From: Alphaproteobacteria bacterium | Lineage (GTDB): Bacteria > Pseudomonadota > Alphaproteobacteria > JAGPBS01 | NCBI GenBank assembly: GCA_018063245.1 | Contig: JAGPBS010000008.1 | Coordinates: forward strand, 1-50,084 | Reading direction: 5' to 3' | Length of the DNA: 50,084 bases | Part shown: one piece after another, positions 16,458 to 25,335 of the stretch | Position numbering within the stretch: position 1 is the first letter of the stretch | Layout: each line of letters opens with the position of its first letter | Translations under genes and position numbers: made by a program | The notes under the pieces: model-generated | Database searches by the model: none | Seen by the model: only the letters and a program-made list of their open reading frames with translations | What the model was told of the DNA's origin: nothing

Positions 16458-17771
16458 TTATAGAATGAACTTAGACAAATCAGTATTCTTCGCCAAAGCT
16501 TCAACTTTGTCTCTGACATATTGACCATCGATCACAAGCTTATCACCGCCTCGATCACTTGCTGTGAAGCTAATTTCTTCCAGCAATTTCTCCATGACCG
16601 TTTGCAAACGGCGCGCTCCAATATTTTCAACATTGTGATTCACATCAACTGCAATACGTGCAATTTCCTCAATCGCATCTGTCGTAAATTCCAAATCAAA
16701 ATCTTCAGTCTTCATCAAGGCTATATATTGACTCACCAAACTAGCCTTTGGCTCTAGAAGAATTCTTTTGAAATCCTCTACTGTCAGGGCATTTAATTCA
16801 ACACGAATTGGCAAACGCCCTTGTAGTTCTGGCAAAAGATCTGATGGCTTTGCGATATGAAAAGCACCAGAGGCAATAAAGAGAATATGATCTGTCTTAA
16901 CTGTACCGTATTTTGTTGAAACTTGTGTTCCTTCAAGCAACGGTAGTAAATCGCGCTGCACGCCTTCACGAGACACTTCACCACTGCCTCTTGCATCAGA
17001 TCGAGAGGTGATTTTATCGATCTCATCAATGAAAACAATTGCATTTTGCTCAACATCTTCAATGGCTGCAGACACTGCTTTTTCCTGATCCAGAAGCTTT
17101 TCACTCTCTTCAAGCAAAAGCACATCATAAGATTCAGCAACAGTCATCTTCTTCTTTTTTGTTTTTGTCCCAAAAGACTTGCCCAGAATATCATTCAAAT
17201 TGAGCATGCCCATTTGCGCGCCAGGCATTCCAGGAATGTCAAATGTTGGCATCGATGATTGCAAAGATTCTTCGACATCTATCTCAATTTCACGATCCGC
17301 TAATTCACCATCCCTCAATTTTTTCCGGAATTTTTCTTTTGTCTCTTCTGTTGCATTTTCACCAACAATTGCATTGAGCACTTTATTTTCAGCTGCGGCT
17401 TCTGCTTTCACGCGCACTTGCCTGCGCATTCTGTCCTTATGCATTGTAATACCAATCTCAACAAGATCGCGAATAATACGCTCAACATCCTGGCCTACAT
17501 AACCAACTTCTGTAAATTTTGTGGCCTCAACTTTCAAAAACGGACTATCTGCTAATTTTGCAAGACGTCTGGCAATTTCTGTTTTACCAACTCCTGTTGG
17601 TCCAATCATCAAAATATTTTTTGGCAGGACTTCTTCGCGTATTTCTTTCGGAAGTTGCTGGCGTCTCCAACGATTCCGTAACGCAATCGCCACAGCTTTT
17701 TTCGCTGCATTTTGACCAATGATATATTTATCGAGTTCTGAAACGGTCTCACGTGGACTAAAATCACTCAT
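16458..17771 (-). CDS. hslU: HslU, ATPase subunit of the HslVU protease
   Basis: HslU is the AAA+ unfoldase that feeds substrates to the HslV peptidase. The 437 residues show Walker A GPTGVGKT, the YVGQDV pore loop ([10 protein letters not shown]), a degenerate I domain (about 110-240), Walker [11 protein letters not shown], sensor motif RLPIRVEL and the C-terminal DLSKFIL that docks on HslV. It is normal in length. The gene starts 17 bp after hslV, with a GGATAGG-type ribosome binding site, in an hslVU operon. Confidence 0.97.
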   Translation of the reverse strand: MSDFSPRETVSELDKYIIGQNAAKKAVAIALRNRWRRQQLPKEIREEVLPKNILMIGPTGVGKTEIARRLAKLADSPFLKVEATKFTEVGYVGQDVERIIRDLVEIGITMHKDRMRRQVRVKAEAAAENKVLNAIVGENATEETKEKFRKKLRDGELADREIEIDVEESLQSSMPTFDIPGMPGAQMGMLNLNDILGKSFGTKTKKKKMTVAESYDVLLLEESEKLLDQEKAVSAAIEDVEQNAIVFIDEIDKITSRSDARGSGEVSREGVQRDLLPLLEGTQVSTKYGTVKTDHILFIASGAFHIAKPSDLLPELQGRLPIRVELNALTVEDFKRILLEPKASLVSQYIALMKTEDFDLEFTTDAIEEIARIAVDVNHNVENIGARRLQTVMEKLLEEISFTASDRGGDKLVIDGQYVRDKVEALAKNTDLSKFIL

Positions 17772-17788
17772 TATACTTTCCTATCCTT

Positions 17789-18373
17789 TTAATCTGTCTT
17801 TTTTGAAATATCTTTCGGAGAAATCTTTTCAAGCGTAATATTGTGGTTTGTAAAGACACAAATGTCAGCTGCAATGTTCAATGCTCTCGTTGCAATCTCT
17901 TCCGCTGAATAAGCCTTATTATCAATCATTGCCCGCGCAGCAGCAAGCGCATAAGACCCACCAGACCCAATGCCGATCAACCCATCTTCAGGCTCAAGCA
18001 CATCACCATTACCTGTCAAAACAAGACTCACATCTTTATCACAAACAATCATTAAAGCCTCTAGACGGCGTAAATACCGATCGGTCCGCCAATCTTTAGC
18101 CATTTCAACACAAGCTCTGGTCAGCTGTCCTCTGTGCATCTCAAGCTTTGCCTCAAGCCTTTCAAATAAAGCCAACGCATCTGCTGTTGCACCAGCAAAA
18201 CCTGCGATGACAGAACCATCACCCAAACGACGGACTTTACGAGCTTTCGATTTCATAACTGTATTGCCTACTGAAACTTGCCCATCGCCTGCGATTACAA
18301 CTTCGTCTCCAACTCTTACAGTGATAATCGTTGTTCCATGCCACTGGATCGGATCATTTTGTTCATGTGTCAT
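17789..18373 (-). CDS. hslV: HslV, peptidase subunit of the HslVU protease
   Basis: HslV is a proteasome-like Ntn hydrolase whose catalytic Thr becomes N-terminal after processing. [21 protein letters not shown] is visible after about 13 residues, with the Thr of GTTI as nucleophile and the [14 protein letters not shown] segment further on. The ATG at 18373 is chosen over one 21 bp upstream because AGAGGAAAA is correctly spaced before it. The short alphaproteobacterial-style N-terminal prefix ([10 protein letters not shown]) precedes the catalytic Thr. It is co-transcribed with hslU. Confidence 0.96.
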   Translation of the reverse strand: MTHEQNDPIQWHGTTIITVRVGDEVVIAGDGQVSVGNTVMKSKARKVRRLGDGSVIAGFAGATADALALFERLEAKLEMHRGQLTRACVEMAKDWRTDRYLRRLEALMIVCDKDVSLVLTGNGDVLEPEDGLIGIGSGGSYALAAARAMIDNKAYSAEEIATRALNIAADICVFTNHNITLEKISPKDISKKTD

Positions 18374-18507
18374 CTTTTTTCCTCTCATTGTCATGTTTGA
18401 TATTTAAGAACGATACCTTCCTTCGTCAAGAGCTCCTCAAAATTTTAATTTTAATCTTTCAACATTTTCTTTACACTTCCACCCTAAGATGTGAACTTCT
18501 TTATTAT

Positions 18508-18532
18508 AATACCAAGCATCAGATTTGGTATT
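18508..18532 (+). other. Perfect 8-bp hairpin upstream of the GNAT gene
   Basis: AATACCAA and TTGGTATT flank a 9-nt loop 25 bp before the GNAT start. It has no T-run, so it could be an operator or a leader hairpin. Confidence 0.4.
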
Positions 18533-18557
18533 TTGGCACAACCTGAAAGGGTAAATA

Positions 18558-19097
18558 ATGACGCAACGATCAGAAGCAACAAATGTCTATCTAGAAGTTG
18601 AGTTAATGACAAAATTAAAACCGTCAGACCTCTCTGAGCTTTGCGATGCAACATATGCAGCGATTGAAGGCGGTGGTGGATTTGGCTGGGTTAATCCTCC
18701 TGCTCGTGAAGTTCTTGAACGATACTGGCAAGGCGTTGCCATGATTCCTGAAAGACATTTATTCATTGGCCGCCTAGATGGCGTTATTGCCGCCTCTGCA
18801 CAACTTATTCTCCACCCCAAAAACAATGAAGCTCAAGCCTTTTGTGGGCAGGTTATGTCATGTTTCGTAGCACCCTGGGCTCGGAATCATGGGCTTGGTA
18901 AAATGCTCATGACCCGCCTTGAAACGGAAGCAAAATCTTTCGGCTTAAAAGCTTTAAGCCTAGATGTTCGTGAGACAATGGAAGCCGCGATTAAACTATA
19001 TGAATCTATGAAATTCGCGCGATGGGGGACAAATCCGCATTATGCAATGATTGGGGATCACTATCTAAAAGGCTACTACTATACAAAAATAATTTAA
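18558..19097 (+). CDS. GNAT-family N-acetyltransferase
   Basis: The 179-residue protein has the GNAT acetyl-CoA loop in FVAPWARNHGLGKMLMTRLE (Q/R-x-x-G-x-G type, here NHGLGKML) and the motif-B segment LSLDVRETMEAAIKLYESMKF. Substrate cannot be predicted; small molecules or protein N-termini are both acetylated by this superfamily. AAAGGG precedes the ATG. Its last four bases overlap the end of the convergent DUF2336 gene. Confidence 0.88.
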   Translation: MTQRSEATNVYLEVELMTKLKPSDLSELCDATYAAIEGGGGFGWVNPPAREVLERYWQGVAMIPERHLFIGRLDGVIAASAQLILHPKNNEAQAFCGQVMSCFVAPWARNHGLGKMLMTRLETEAKSFGLKALSLDVRETMEAAIKLYESMKFARWGTNPHYAMIGDHYLKGYYYTKII

Positions 19098-20215
19098 GCC
19101 GCCGATTCGCCAAATTCCTGCAGTGCATTTGGATCTTCGCGCCACTGTTTCAGGCTTGCACGAGCATGAGAGATGTCCGTTGATTTATAAATTTCACCCA
19201 TTTTTTGAATGTCTTCTTGTTCAGCTGGCTTTCCGTCTCCAACGTAGACACGTGTCAAAAGAAATACAGCCATATAGTCATTCTCGCTGACCCCAATGGC
19301 CTTACAAACGGTGACAAAACTTTTAATTTCACCTTTTTCAATCAAGTATACAATCTGATCTTCTGATAATTTCGTTAACAGAGCCAATAAATATCGGAAC
19401 AAGGCATATTGTCCTCTACGCAATATGCTAATCAAAACAGCCATTGAGAGAGATCCCGAATTGTACAATTTTTGCGCAATCACTTTTTGATCTTCGGTAA
19501 TTTTAAGCACTGATCTTGTCTTTTGCGTGAGCGTATTAAATGTTGTATCTAATGCATTTTGCAATGTTTCATCCGAGATCTCATATTGTTTGACAATATC
19601 AGCTTTTAAAGCCTCTGAAGCAAACCAATAAATCTTAGCTGCAAAGTCAGCTTTCATCTCAGGCCTTCTCAATAAAGGTTCCTGCAACGCTTTAATAGCT
19701 TGACTATATTGAATCCCCTTCTCTAAACCTGCTTGGCTAATCTCTGCCCCCACATTGTTAAATAACCGCTCCATGGCTTGAGGATCACCAGCATTAATAA
19801 GAGCATCACTGACCTGCTCACTAATCTGTTCACGCCCAGCAATTGAAAATTGATGCAAAGGCCCTTTATTGGCAATAATGTTAATAAGATCTGTATCTCC
19901 AAGCAATCGACTATGTGTCAAAACAGGATGCGCAATACGAATCTCATCATTTGCTAAAGTCACTATAAGCTCTTTCGGGACATTAACCTCATGAGCCAGA
20001 TTCTCCGATAATACTTTCCTGATATTGTCCTTAGCATTGCTCACAAGACGCATGACAATATCAAACAAAATTCCTTTTTCTAACTTTGTTAAAAGCCCAG
20101 GACGTTTGCCTTCTTCTAAATAAAAATGGACCACTTGATCAACCAGCTTAGCACGCCCTTCGGGCGATTTATCAAATGCTAGCTTCTGAAGTGTCGTAAT
20201 CGTATGTGTTTCCAT
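19094..20215 (-). CDS. DUF2336 helical-repeat protein
   Basis: The protein (about 373 residues from the chosen start) matches the alphaproteobacterial DUF2336 family. It has an N-terminal stretch of helical repeats (LVSNAKDNIRKVLSENLAHEVNVP, LANDEIRIAHPVLTHSRLL, HQFSIAGREQISEQVSDALI) typical of the family, then a helical C-terminal half. The function is unknown. The ATG at 20215 is chosen because GAGGGAAAT lies just before it; an upstream ATG at 20248 lacks a site. It is divergent from the type III secretion operon across about 170 bp, so it could share regulation, but there is no direct evidence of a role in secretion. Confidence 0.85.
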   Translation of the reverse strand: METHTITTLQKLAFDKSPEGRAKLVDQVVHFYLEEGKRPGLLTKLEKGILFDIVMRLVSNAKDNIRKVLSENLAHEVNVPKELIVTLANDEIRIAHPVLTHSRLLGDTDLINIIANKGPLHQFSIAGREQISEQVSDALINAGDPQAMERLFNNVGAEISQAGLEKGIQYSQAIKALQEPLLRRPEMKADFAAKIYWFASEALKADIVKQYEISDETLQNALDTTFNTLTQKTRSVLKITEDQKVIAQKLYNSGSLSMAVLISILRRGQYALFRYLLALLTKLSEDQIVYLIEKGEIKSFVTVCKAIGVSENDYMAVFLLTRVYVGDGKPAEQEDIQKMGEIYKSTDISHARASLKQWREDPNALQEFGESAA

Positions 20216-20322
20216 AATTTCCCTCAATAGTCTCATCATAGCCGACATTTCAATAAAAAAAAGTGAAGAAAGTGTAAAATATTTTCAATCTCACCATAGT
20301 AAAACTTGATCTAAAATTTTGC

Positions 20323-20351
20323 TTGACTTATTTGATAAAATTGTTTAAAAT
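20323..20351 (+). promoter_or_regulatory. Sigma-70-type promoter of the type III secretion operon
   Basis: TTGACT at 20323 and TAAAAT at 20346 are separated by 17 bp. AGGAGG at 20377 then precedes the sctW ATG at 20388. A start near 20358 would give a 30-nt leader. Confidence 0.6.
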
Positions 20352-20387
20352 TTTAATTAATAACAATTACATCTCCAGGAGGCAAAA

Positions 20388-21272
20388 ATGATAACAGGTC
20401 CAGTTGATCCCAATATCACAAGTCTACTTGCAACGACTGATGCAGCCGATTTAGAAAGCATGGCAACGCAAAAAGGTCACGTTCCTGGCACAGATGAGAC
20501 AGTTGAGGTTCTTTCAGAACTCAACATTGGGCTTGATGTAGATGATCTTGAAGAATTGTCAGTTGGCATCTCTGAATTACGCGGAAGAGAAATCACAAAA
20601 GCATTTGCAGGTAAAGCAGATCGACAAGAAGTTTTCAGAAAAATGGGCAGAGTTTTCGATCTTTTGCCTGACTTAAATGAGCGCGAAAAACTGCTCGATA
20701 TCGTTGATCTGATCAGAGAATATCTCATCCAAAACAGCCGAGCAACCGATGGAGATATTCTTCAATTTATCCAAGCAAAAACACCCTACAGGGATGTCAG
20801 CCATCTTTATGTCACGCTCAAATTTCTGCAAGAGTCTTTTTCGCTCAAGGCCGAAGACAATCAGTTCAAAATCATTATTGAACGCGTTCTCAAATCCTAT
20901 GCACAAGAAAATGGCGCTGCCATCAAAGCTGGATTAAACATCACAACACTTGCCTTTGCTGAAAGCCAGAAGCCTGGCATGGCATCCACTCAAGACCTAC
21001 GGGATAACTATCGTGATGTTGTTCTTAAATTCGATGGCTTTCCGAAAACATTCTTAAATCTTTTGAAAAAATATGGAATCGACCATTTCGCACAGGGCGT
21101 TCACTTCCTTTATCTCGCTGCTGGCGCTGATATGTCATCTGCCAAATCAAGCATCGAACCTGATGATTTGCAAGAGATCCGTGAAGGCCTCTATCAAATG
21201 GCTAGCCTTCAGACAATGATTCAAAAATCAAAGTCTCTTGTAAACCGATTCCACAAAAGTAGAGCTGCATAA
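20388..21272 (+). CDS. sctW: Type III secretion gatekeeper SctW (YopN/HrpJ family)
   Basis: The 294-residue protein has the YopN/InvE/HrpJ pattern: a short polar N-terminus, then helices with LSVGISELRGRE, a long domain with DLNEREKLLDIVDLIREYL, and a C-terminal helical domain with FDGFPKTFLNLLKKYG and FLYLAAGADMSSAKSSIEPDDLQEIREGL. Gatekeepers plug the export gate and control the switch to translocator and effector secretion. As in Yersinia, the TyeA portion is a separate gene immediately downstream (SepL-type fusions carry it in one chain). Length matches YopN (293). It is the first gene of the operon, with its own promoter and strong ribosome binding site. Confidence 0.85.
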   Translation: MITGPVDPNITSLLATTDAADLESMATQKGHVPGTDETVEVLSELNIGLDVDDLEELSVGISELRGREITKAFAGKADRQEVFRKMGRVFDLLPDLNEREKLLDIVDLIREYLIQNSRATDGDILQFIQAKTPYRDVSHLYVTLKFLQESFSLKAEDNQFKIIIERVLKSYAQENGAAIKAGLNITTLAFAESQKPGMASTQDLRDNYRDVVLKFDGFPKTFLNLLKKYGIDHFAQGVHFLYLAAGADMSSAKSSIEPDDLQEIREGLYQMASLQTMIQKSKSLVNRFHKSRAA

Positions 21273-21327
21273 GACCAAACACGATTTCGTTAAGGAATCA
21301 TCATTAATTCTTCGCTACACTCGAGAC

Positions 21328-21687
21328 ATGACAAAAGACATCACAATATCAGACAAGCAACTCGAAAAGGAAGCCATTGAGCTTCTTGAAGCCGTCATCC
21401 CGCTTTTCGCAGAAAAATGGCTTGATCCAGGCAAATTAATGGCTCTATGTGAAAAATTCACGGGAGCCTCCAAACTGTCGCCTGAAGAAGGTATTGCACA
21501 AAAAATTCTCTTCTTCACCGGTCTTTTGAACGATATTATAAAACCGTTACCCTTGCGTTTCTACCAAGATGACTCCCAAAGAACACATATGATCGAAACA
21601 ATCCAACAAATTATCGATGAATTGGTTCTGCAAGAAGAAGAAATGGTCATCTATGAAGATGTAAGCAATTCTGATGAAACAAAATGA
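21328..21687 (+). CDS. tyeA: TyeA-like gatekeeper partner
   Basis: The 119-residue protein resembles TyeA, the small partner that binds the C-terminus of YopN and blocks premature export. It has the WLDPGKLMALCEKF helix, the ILFFTGLLNDIIKPLPLRFY segment (TyeA-type FxxxLxxxIRxLPxxxF) and a C-terminal helix with SQRTHMIETIQQIIDELVLQEEE. Yersinia TyeA is 92 residues; the extra length is mainly the first 20 and the acidic tail. The position directly after the YopN homologue and before a SycN-like gene supports the call. Confidence 0.8.
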   Translation: MTKDITISDKQLEKEAIELLEAVIPLFAEKWLDPGKLMALCEKFTGASKLSPEEGIAQKILFFTGLLNDIIKPLPLRFYQDDSQRTHMIETIQQIIDELVLQEEEMVIYEDVSNSDETK

Positions 21688-21696
21688 GGTTTAATC

Positions 21697-22065
21697 ATGA
21701 CTCAACTCAATGAAGCCGTTCGTGAATTTGGTGAAAAAATGGGCCTAAAAGGCTTAGATGTTCCAGAAAAAGGGTCAAGAGCCCTCAATTTTGAAAAAAA
21801 AGGCATCTTGAGCTTTGAACGTAAACCTGGAGGCGTTCTTATAAATCTCATTCGGCAACATCCACAACTCTATGAAAACACTTACCAAAAAGCCCTCAGC
21901 CTTTCACACTCAGGTATTCACTCGATATTTAATGTAACAGCCGCAACAAAAGGCGACAATATTCTCATTTTTTCTGCCTTTATAGAAGAATATGATATAT
22001 CTTACCAGAATATACACATGGTATTTGATCATCTCATCAATTTACACCAACAGGTAATGGCTTAA
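21697..22065 (+). CDS. SycN/CesT-type class I secretion chaperone
   Basis: The 122-residue acidic protein has the class I chaperone layout: an N-terminal amphipathic helix (LNEAVREFGEKMGL), two or three beta strands (ILSFERKPGGVLINLIR; NILIFSAFIEEY) and a C-terminal helix (IHMVFDHLINLHQQVM). In Yersinia sycN occupies exactly this place between tyeA and yscX and, with YscB, escorts YopN. The likely client is therefore the SctW encoded two genes upstream. Sequence similarity in this family is weak, so the assignment relies on fold pattern and gene order. Confidence 0.65.
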   Translation: MTQLNEAVREFGEKMGLKGLDVPEKGSRALNFEKKGILSFERKPGGVLINLIRQHPQLYENTYQKALSLSHSGIHSIFNVTAATKGDNILIFSAFIEEYDISYQNIHMVFDHLINLHQQVMA

Positions 22066-22123
22066 CAGACCTGAAGAATTTTCTCACCTCAACTGATTTT
22101 GCAATTTCTTATTAACAAGTTTT

Positions 22124-22543
22124 ATGGCATTCTATCAAGCAAACAACAATGATAGGCCAAAAATGGTTGATGACATCAGACCCAATTTACCACCCATGCT
22201 CTCTCCGAGAAGCATTGAGTCTATATCGCAAGGCGCACCGAAGGAATCACTCGCACCTGGGGGTCTTCTGACACAGGCAGGCGTTATTATTCGCACATCT
22301 GTTAATGAAATTTTCCCAAACAATATAGATCTCGCCTTGAAAATTCTGTTACAGCCTGAGATTGCAAACAAAGAGCTTTTCAACAGAAGTAAATTCAGAT
22401 CTCAGACAAACTCTGTGAAATCAAAAACCAAAAAACTTGCTGAAAAAAATCCTGAATTTTCAGACATTGCTGCATTTTTTGATGAAGTCTCTGAAAACAA
22501 TGAAATATTTGACGGATATTTCAATTCAAATCTGCAATCATAA
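22124..22543 (+). CDS. sctX: SctX-like (YscX) early secreted component
   Basis: The 139-residue protein is assigned to SctX by position and a similar layout. A disordered N-terminus is followed by LAPGGLLTQAG and IFPN (cf. LPPDG and LYPT in YscX). A helical region then matches the spacing of the YscX segment SLWDFASPG...LHRAQDY (here ALKILLQPE...FNRSKFR). A final helix aligns with the YscX C-terminal helix that binds YscY. YscX is secreted early and needed for SctV function in Yersinia. It precedes an sctY homologue and sctV. Residue identity is low. Confidence 0.6.
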   Translation: MAFYQANNNDRPKMVDDIRPNLPPMLSPRSIESISQGAPKESLAPGGLLTQAGVIIRTSVNEIFPNNIDLALKILLQPEIANKELFNRSKFRSQTNSVKSKTKKLAEKNPEFSDIAAFFDEVSENNEIFDGYFNSNLQS

Positions 22544-22554
22544 AGGACCTCAGC

Positions 22555-23010
22555 ATGACAGCCGATGAAGATATCCGTGAAAAATACGCCCCTGAAAAAG
22601 TGAATGAACTTTCTCAGCAAACGCTGAGAAAAGACTTTGATGATATGGATCGTGAATATCTCTATATTCTGGGCGATGCCTTTCTCCAATGTGGTCATAT
22701 TGCGAAAGCTTTAAAGATTTTTCAATTTATCGAAAAAATTTTCCCCAAAGATCTGCATGCCCGTAAGTGTATTGCTTATGGTCTTTTGATTCTGCAATCT
22801 TATCAAGAATCACTTGCACTTGTTTTGGAACTAAAGCAAAATAAATTAGAAGAAATAAGTGATGCAACTCTCTCCCTGATTCTTGCCAGAATTTATGCAA
22901 CTCAGGGGAAAATGGAAGAAGCACGGGTCGCAATGCAAGACTTTATCGACATCCGCAAAATGCATGGCAATCCAGACATTCAAAAACAAAAACAACCCTA
23001 TGGTCCATAA
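22555..23010 (+). CDS. sctY: SctY (YscY) TPR chaperone
   Basis: The 151-residue TPR protein lines up well with YscY: DREYLYILGDAFLQCGHIAKAL matches the first YscY repeat, which also carries LQCGHAERA, followed by ARKCIAYGLL against GRRCRLVALL. A third repeat ends IYATQGKMEEARVAMQDF. YscY (114 residues) binds YscX and the cytosolic domain of YscV. The gene starts 11 bp after sctX and stops 5 bp before sctV, so XYV form one translational block. An extra N-terminal extension of about 35 residues is present. Confidence 0.8.
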   Translation: MTADEDIREKYAPEKVNELSQQTLRKDFDDMDREYLYILGDAFLQCGHIAKALKIFQFIEKIFPKDLHARKCIAYGLLILQSYQESLALVLELKQNKLEEISDATLSLILARIYATQGKMEEARVAMQDFIDIRKMHGNPDIQKQKQPYGP

Positions 23011-23015
23011 AAAAT

Positions 23016-25115
23016 ATGTTTGTAGATAATATCAAAGGCTTCCTTTTACTCATGTCAAGACGAAATGACGTTGCACTTGCTGTTCTGCTTGTTGCAATTA
23101 TTTTCATGATGATTCTGCCCTTACCAACTGTTGTGATCGATACACTGATCGCTTTCAGCCTTTGTTCTGCAGCGATTCTTTTGATGACAGCTGTTTATCT
23201 TCAATCGCCTCTTGAATTTTCAACCTTCCCCTCTGTCCTGCTCATCACGACGATTTATCGACTTGCGCTTGGGATTTCAACAACCCGTGTTATTTTGCTA
23301 AATGCAGATGCGGGTGAAATTATTTACACCTTCGGAAACTTCGTTGTTGCAGGGAATCTCATTGTGGGTGCTGTGATCTTTTTGATCATCACCATTGTAC
23401 AATTTATTGTGATTACAAAAGGGTCAGAGCGTGTTGCAGAGGTTGCAGCTAGATTCTCTCTTGATGCGATGCCTGGTAAACAAATGAGTATTGATGGCGA
23501 CATGAGAGCTGGTGTTATCGATATGAATGAAGCCAAGCGTCGTCGTGGCCTTGTTGAAAAAGAAAGTCAACTTTACGGGTCCATGGATGGTGCGATGAAG
23601 TTCGTAAAAGGTGATGCGATTGCCGGCCTTATCATCATCGTTGTCAACATCATTGGAGGGATCTCAATCGGAACACTCATGCATGGCATGTCTGTTGGTG
23701 AGGCTCTCGAACTTTATTCCATTCTCACAATCGGTGATGGCTTGGTTCAGCAGATCCCTGCTCTCTTTATCTCAATCACAGCGGGTGTGATTGTAACGCG
23801 CGTTTCAGCTGAAGATGCTGAAAACCTTGGTCAAGACATCGGAAAACAACTCGGAGGTCAACCAAAAGCTCTTTTAATCGCCAGTGCGATTATGTTCCTT
23901 TTTGCCCTTATTCCAGGCATGCCTGAGCTCGTTTTCATTCCTCTTTCTATCATTGTTGGAGCAGCAGGCTATTTCAGACTAAAAGCAGCAAGACTTGCTG
24001 CTGAAGGAGGCGGCGATACTGAAGGTATTCCATCAATGACACCTGCGGCACAATTACCAGGCGGTAAAAAGGAAGGCGCGAAAGAAGGTGAAGACTTTGC
24101 ACTCACCGTCCCTCTCCTGGTGGATGTGAGCTCTTCTGTTCAAAAATCGATCAAAGCAGGCGTTCTGAATAGCGAGCTGATGAAGTTACGACGCGCTCTT
24201 TATTTTGATTTGGGCGTTCCTTTCCCGGGCATTCATTTACGCTTTAACGATGAGGCTGAGCCAAACACCTACTCAATCTTAATGCAAGAGATCCCGATTG
24301 TTCGCGGTCAGCTAAAGCCTGGCTTTATTCTCGCACGTGAATCAAAAGAAGACCTTACGGTCATGAACATCCCTTTCGAAGAAGAACAGGAATTTTTACC
24401 GCGCACGCCAACTCTATGGGTTGATGAAAAATACAAAAAGAACATGGATGAGAATGAATTCCGTTATCTCGATAACGTTCAGATCTTAACCTACCACCTC
24501 TCCTTTGTGCTGAAAAAGTACGGTGAAGAATTTGTTGGCATGCAAGAAACCAAATTCCTCCTGACAAAAATGGAAGCACAATTCCCTGAATTGGTTAAAG
24601 AGGTGCAGCGTATCCTGCCTATCCAGAAAATCACCGAGATTCTGCAACGCCTCATTTCAGAAGAGGTTTCTATCCGAAACCTCAGAACAATTGTCGGCGC
24701 TCTGATCGAATGGGGACAAAAAGAGAAAGATACAGTCCTTCTCACAGAATATGTCCGCTCAAGCTTGAAAAGATACATTAGCTTCAAATACAGTATTGGC
24801 AATAACATCCTACCAGCCTATTTGCTAACACCTGACTTAGAAGACACAATCCGCAATGCGATTCGCCAAACCTCATCCGGCAGCTACCTTGCCCTTGAAC
24901 CTAAGGTGACAAAACAAATACTCGATACGATCAAATCAACCGTTGGTGATTTGAGTAAAAGCCAAAAACCACCTGTTTTGGTGACTTCAATGGATATTCG
25001 TCGTTATGTTCGCAAACTCATCGAAGGTGATTTGTTTGATCTGCCTGTTATATCATATCAAGAAATAACTTCAGATATCACTGTTCAACCGCTTGAAAGG
25101 ATCAGCATTGAATAA
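23016..25115 (+). CDS. sctV: Type III export gate protein SctV
   Basis: SctV (YscV/FlhA family) forms the nonameric export gate ring in the inner membrane. The 699 residues comprise about eight N-terminal membrane helices with the FHIPEP signature around RFSLDAMPGKQMSIDGDMRAG (about 148-168), then a cytosolic domain from about 340 to the end (PLLVDVSSSVQKSIKAG onwards). Length matches YscV (704). Distinction from FlhA rests on its place after sctX/sctY and next to sctD; no flagellar genes occur in the window. No clear ribosome binding site lies in the 5-bp gap from sctY, suggesting coupled translation. Confidence 0.95.
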   Translation: MFVDNIKGFLLLMSRRNDVALAVLLVAIIFMMILPLPTVVIDTLIAFSLCSAAILLMTAVYLQSPLEFSTFPSVLLITTIYRLALGISTTRVILLNADAGEIIYTFGNFVVAGNLIVGAVIFLIITIVQFIVITKGSERVAEVAARFSLDAMPGKQMSIDGDMRAGVIDMNEAKRRRGLVEKESQLYGSMDGAMKFVKGDAIAGLIIIVVNIIGGISIGTLMHGMSVGEALELYSILTIGDGLVQQIPALFISITAGVIVTRVSAEDAENLGQDIGKQLGGQPKALLIASAIMFLFALIPGMPELVFIPLSIIVGAAGYFRLKAARLAAEGGGDTEGIPSMTPAAQLPGGKKEGAKEGEDFALTVPLLVDVSSSVQKSIKAGVLNSELMKLRRALYFDLGVPFPGIHLRFNDEAEPNTYSILMQEIPIVRGQLKPGFILARESKEDLTVMNIPFEEEQEFLPRTPTLWVDEKYKKNMDENEFRYLDNVQILTYHLSFVLKKYGEEFVGMQETKFLLTKMEAQFPELVKEVQRILPIQKITEILQRLISEEVSIRNLRTIVGALIEWGQKEKDTVLLTEYVRSSLKRYISFKYSIGNNILPAYLLTPDLEDTIRNAIRQTSSGSYLALEPKVTKQILDTIKSTVGDLSKSQKPPVLVTSMDIRRYVRKLIEGDLFDLPVISYQEITSDITVQPLERISIE

Positions 25116-25181
25116 AATTAACATTTTGTCATGATTTTTATGTCAAAATGATTCAACTAGACATATAATAAACTAACACCT

Positions 25182-25307
25182 GGCATAATAGGTTATTTTC
25201 GAGGGAGTTTTAGGAAAGACGAAGCCGAGCACCGCAGAATATATGGACATATTTGAGGAGCGGAGGCGAGACTTGACGACAAAATCACCGAAAAGAAGCA
25301 TTATGCC
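25182..25307. repeat. 126-bp foldback element between sctV and sctD
   Basis: Outer arms GGCATAAT/ATTATGCC pair exactly. The stem resumes with TTTTCG/CGAAAA and GTTTT/AAAAT. A central hairpin combines CCGC/GCGG with AATATATG/CATATTT. No open frame fills it. It could be a small repeat element or a structured RNA. It lies 66 bp past the sctV stop and 29 bp before sctD, so it may affect transcript processing between the two blocks. Confidence 0.65.
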
Positions 25308-25335
25308 CAATAACAAGAAAAACTAGGATAGACGG

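Noticed and set aside
23016-25115. Identification of the export gate as flagellar FlhA
   Set aside because: SctX/SctY, gatekeeper and SctD neighbours and the absence of flagellar genes argue for the injectisome version.
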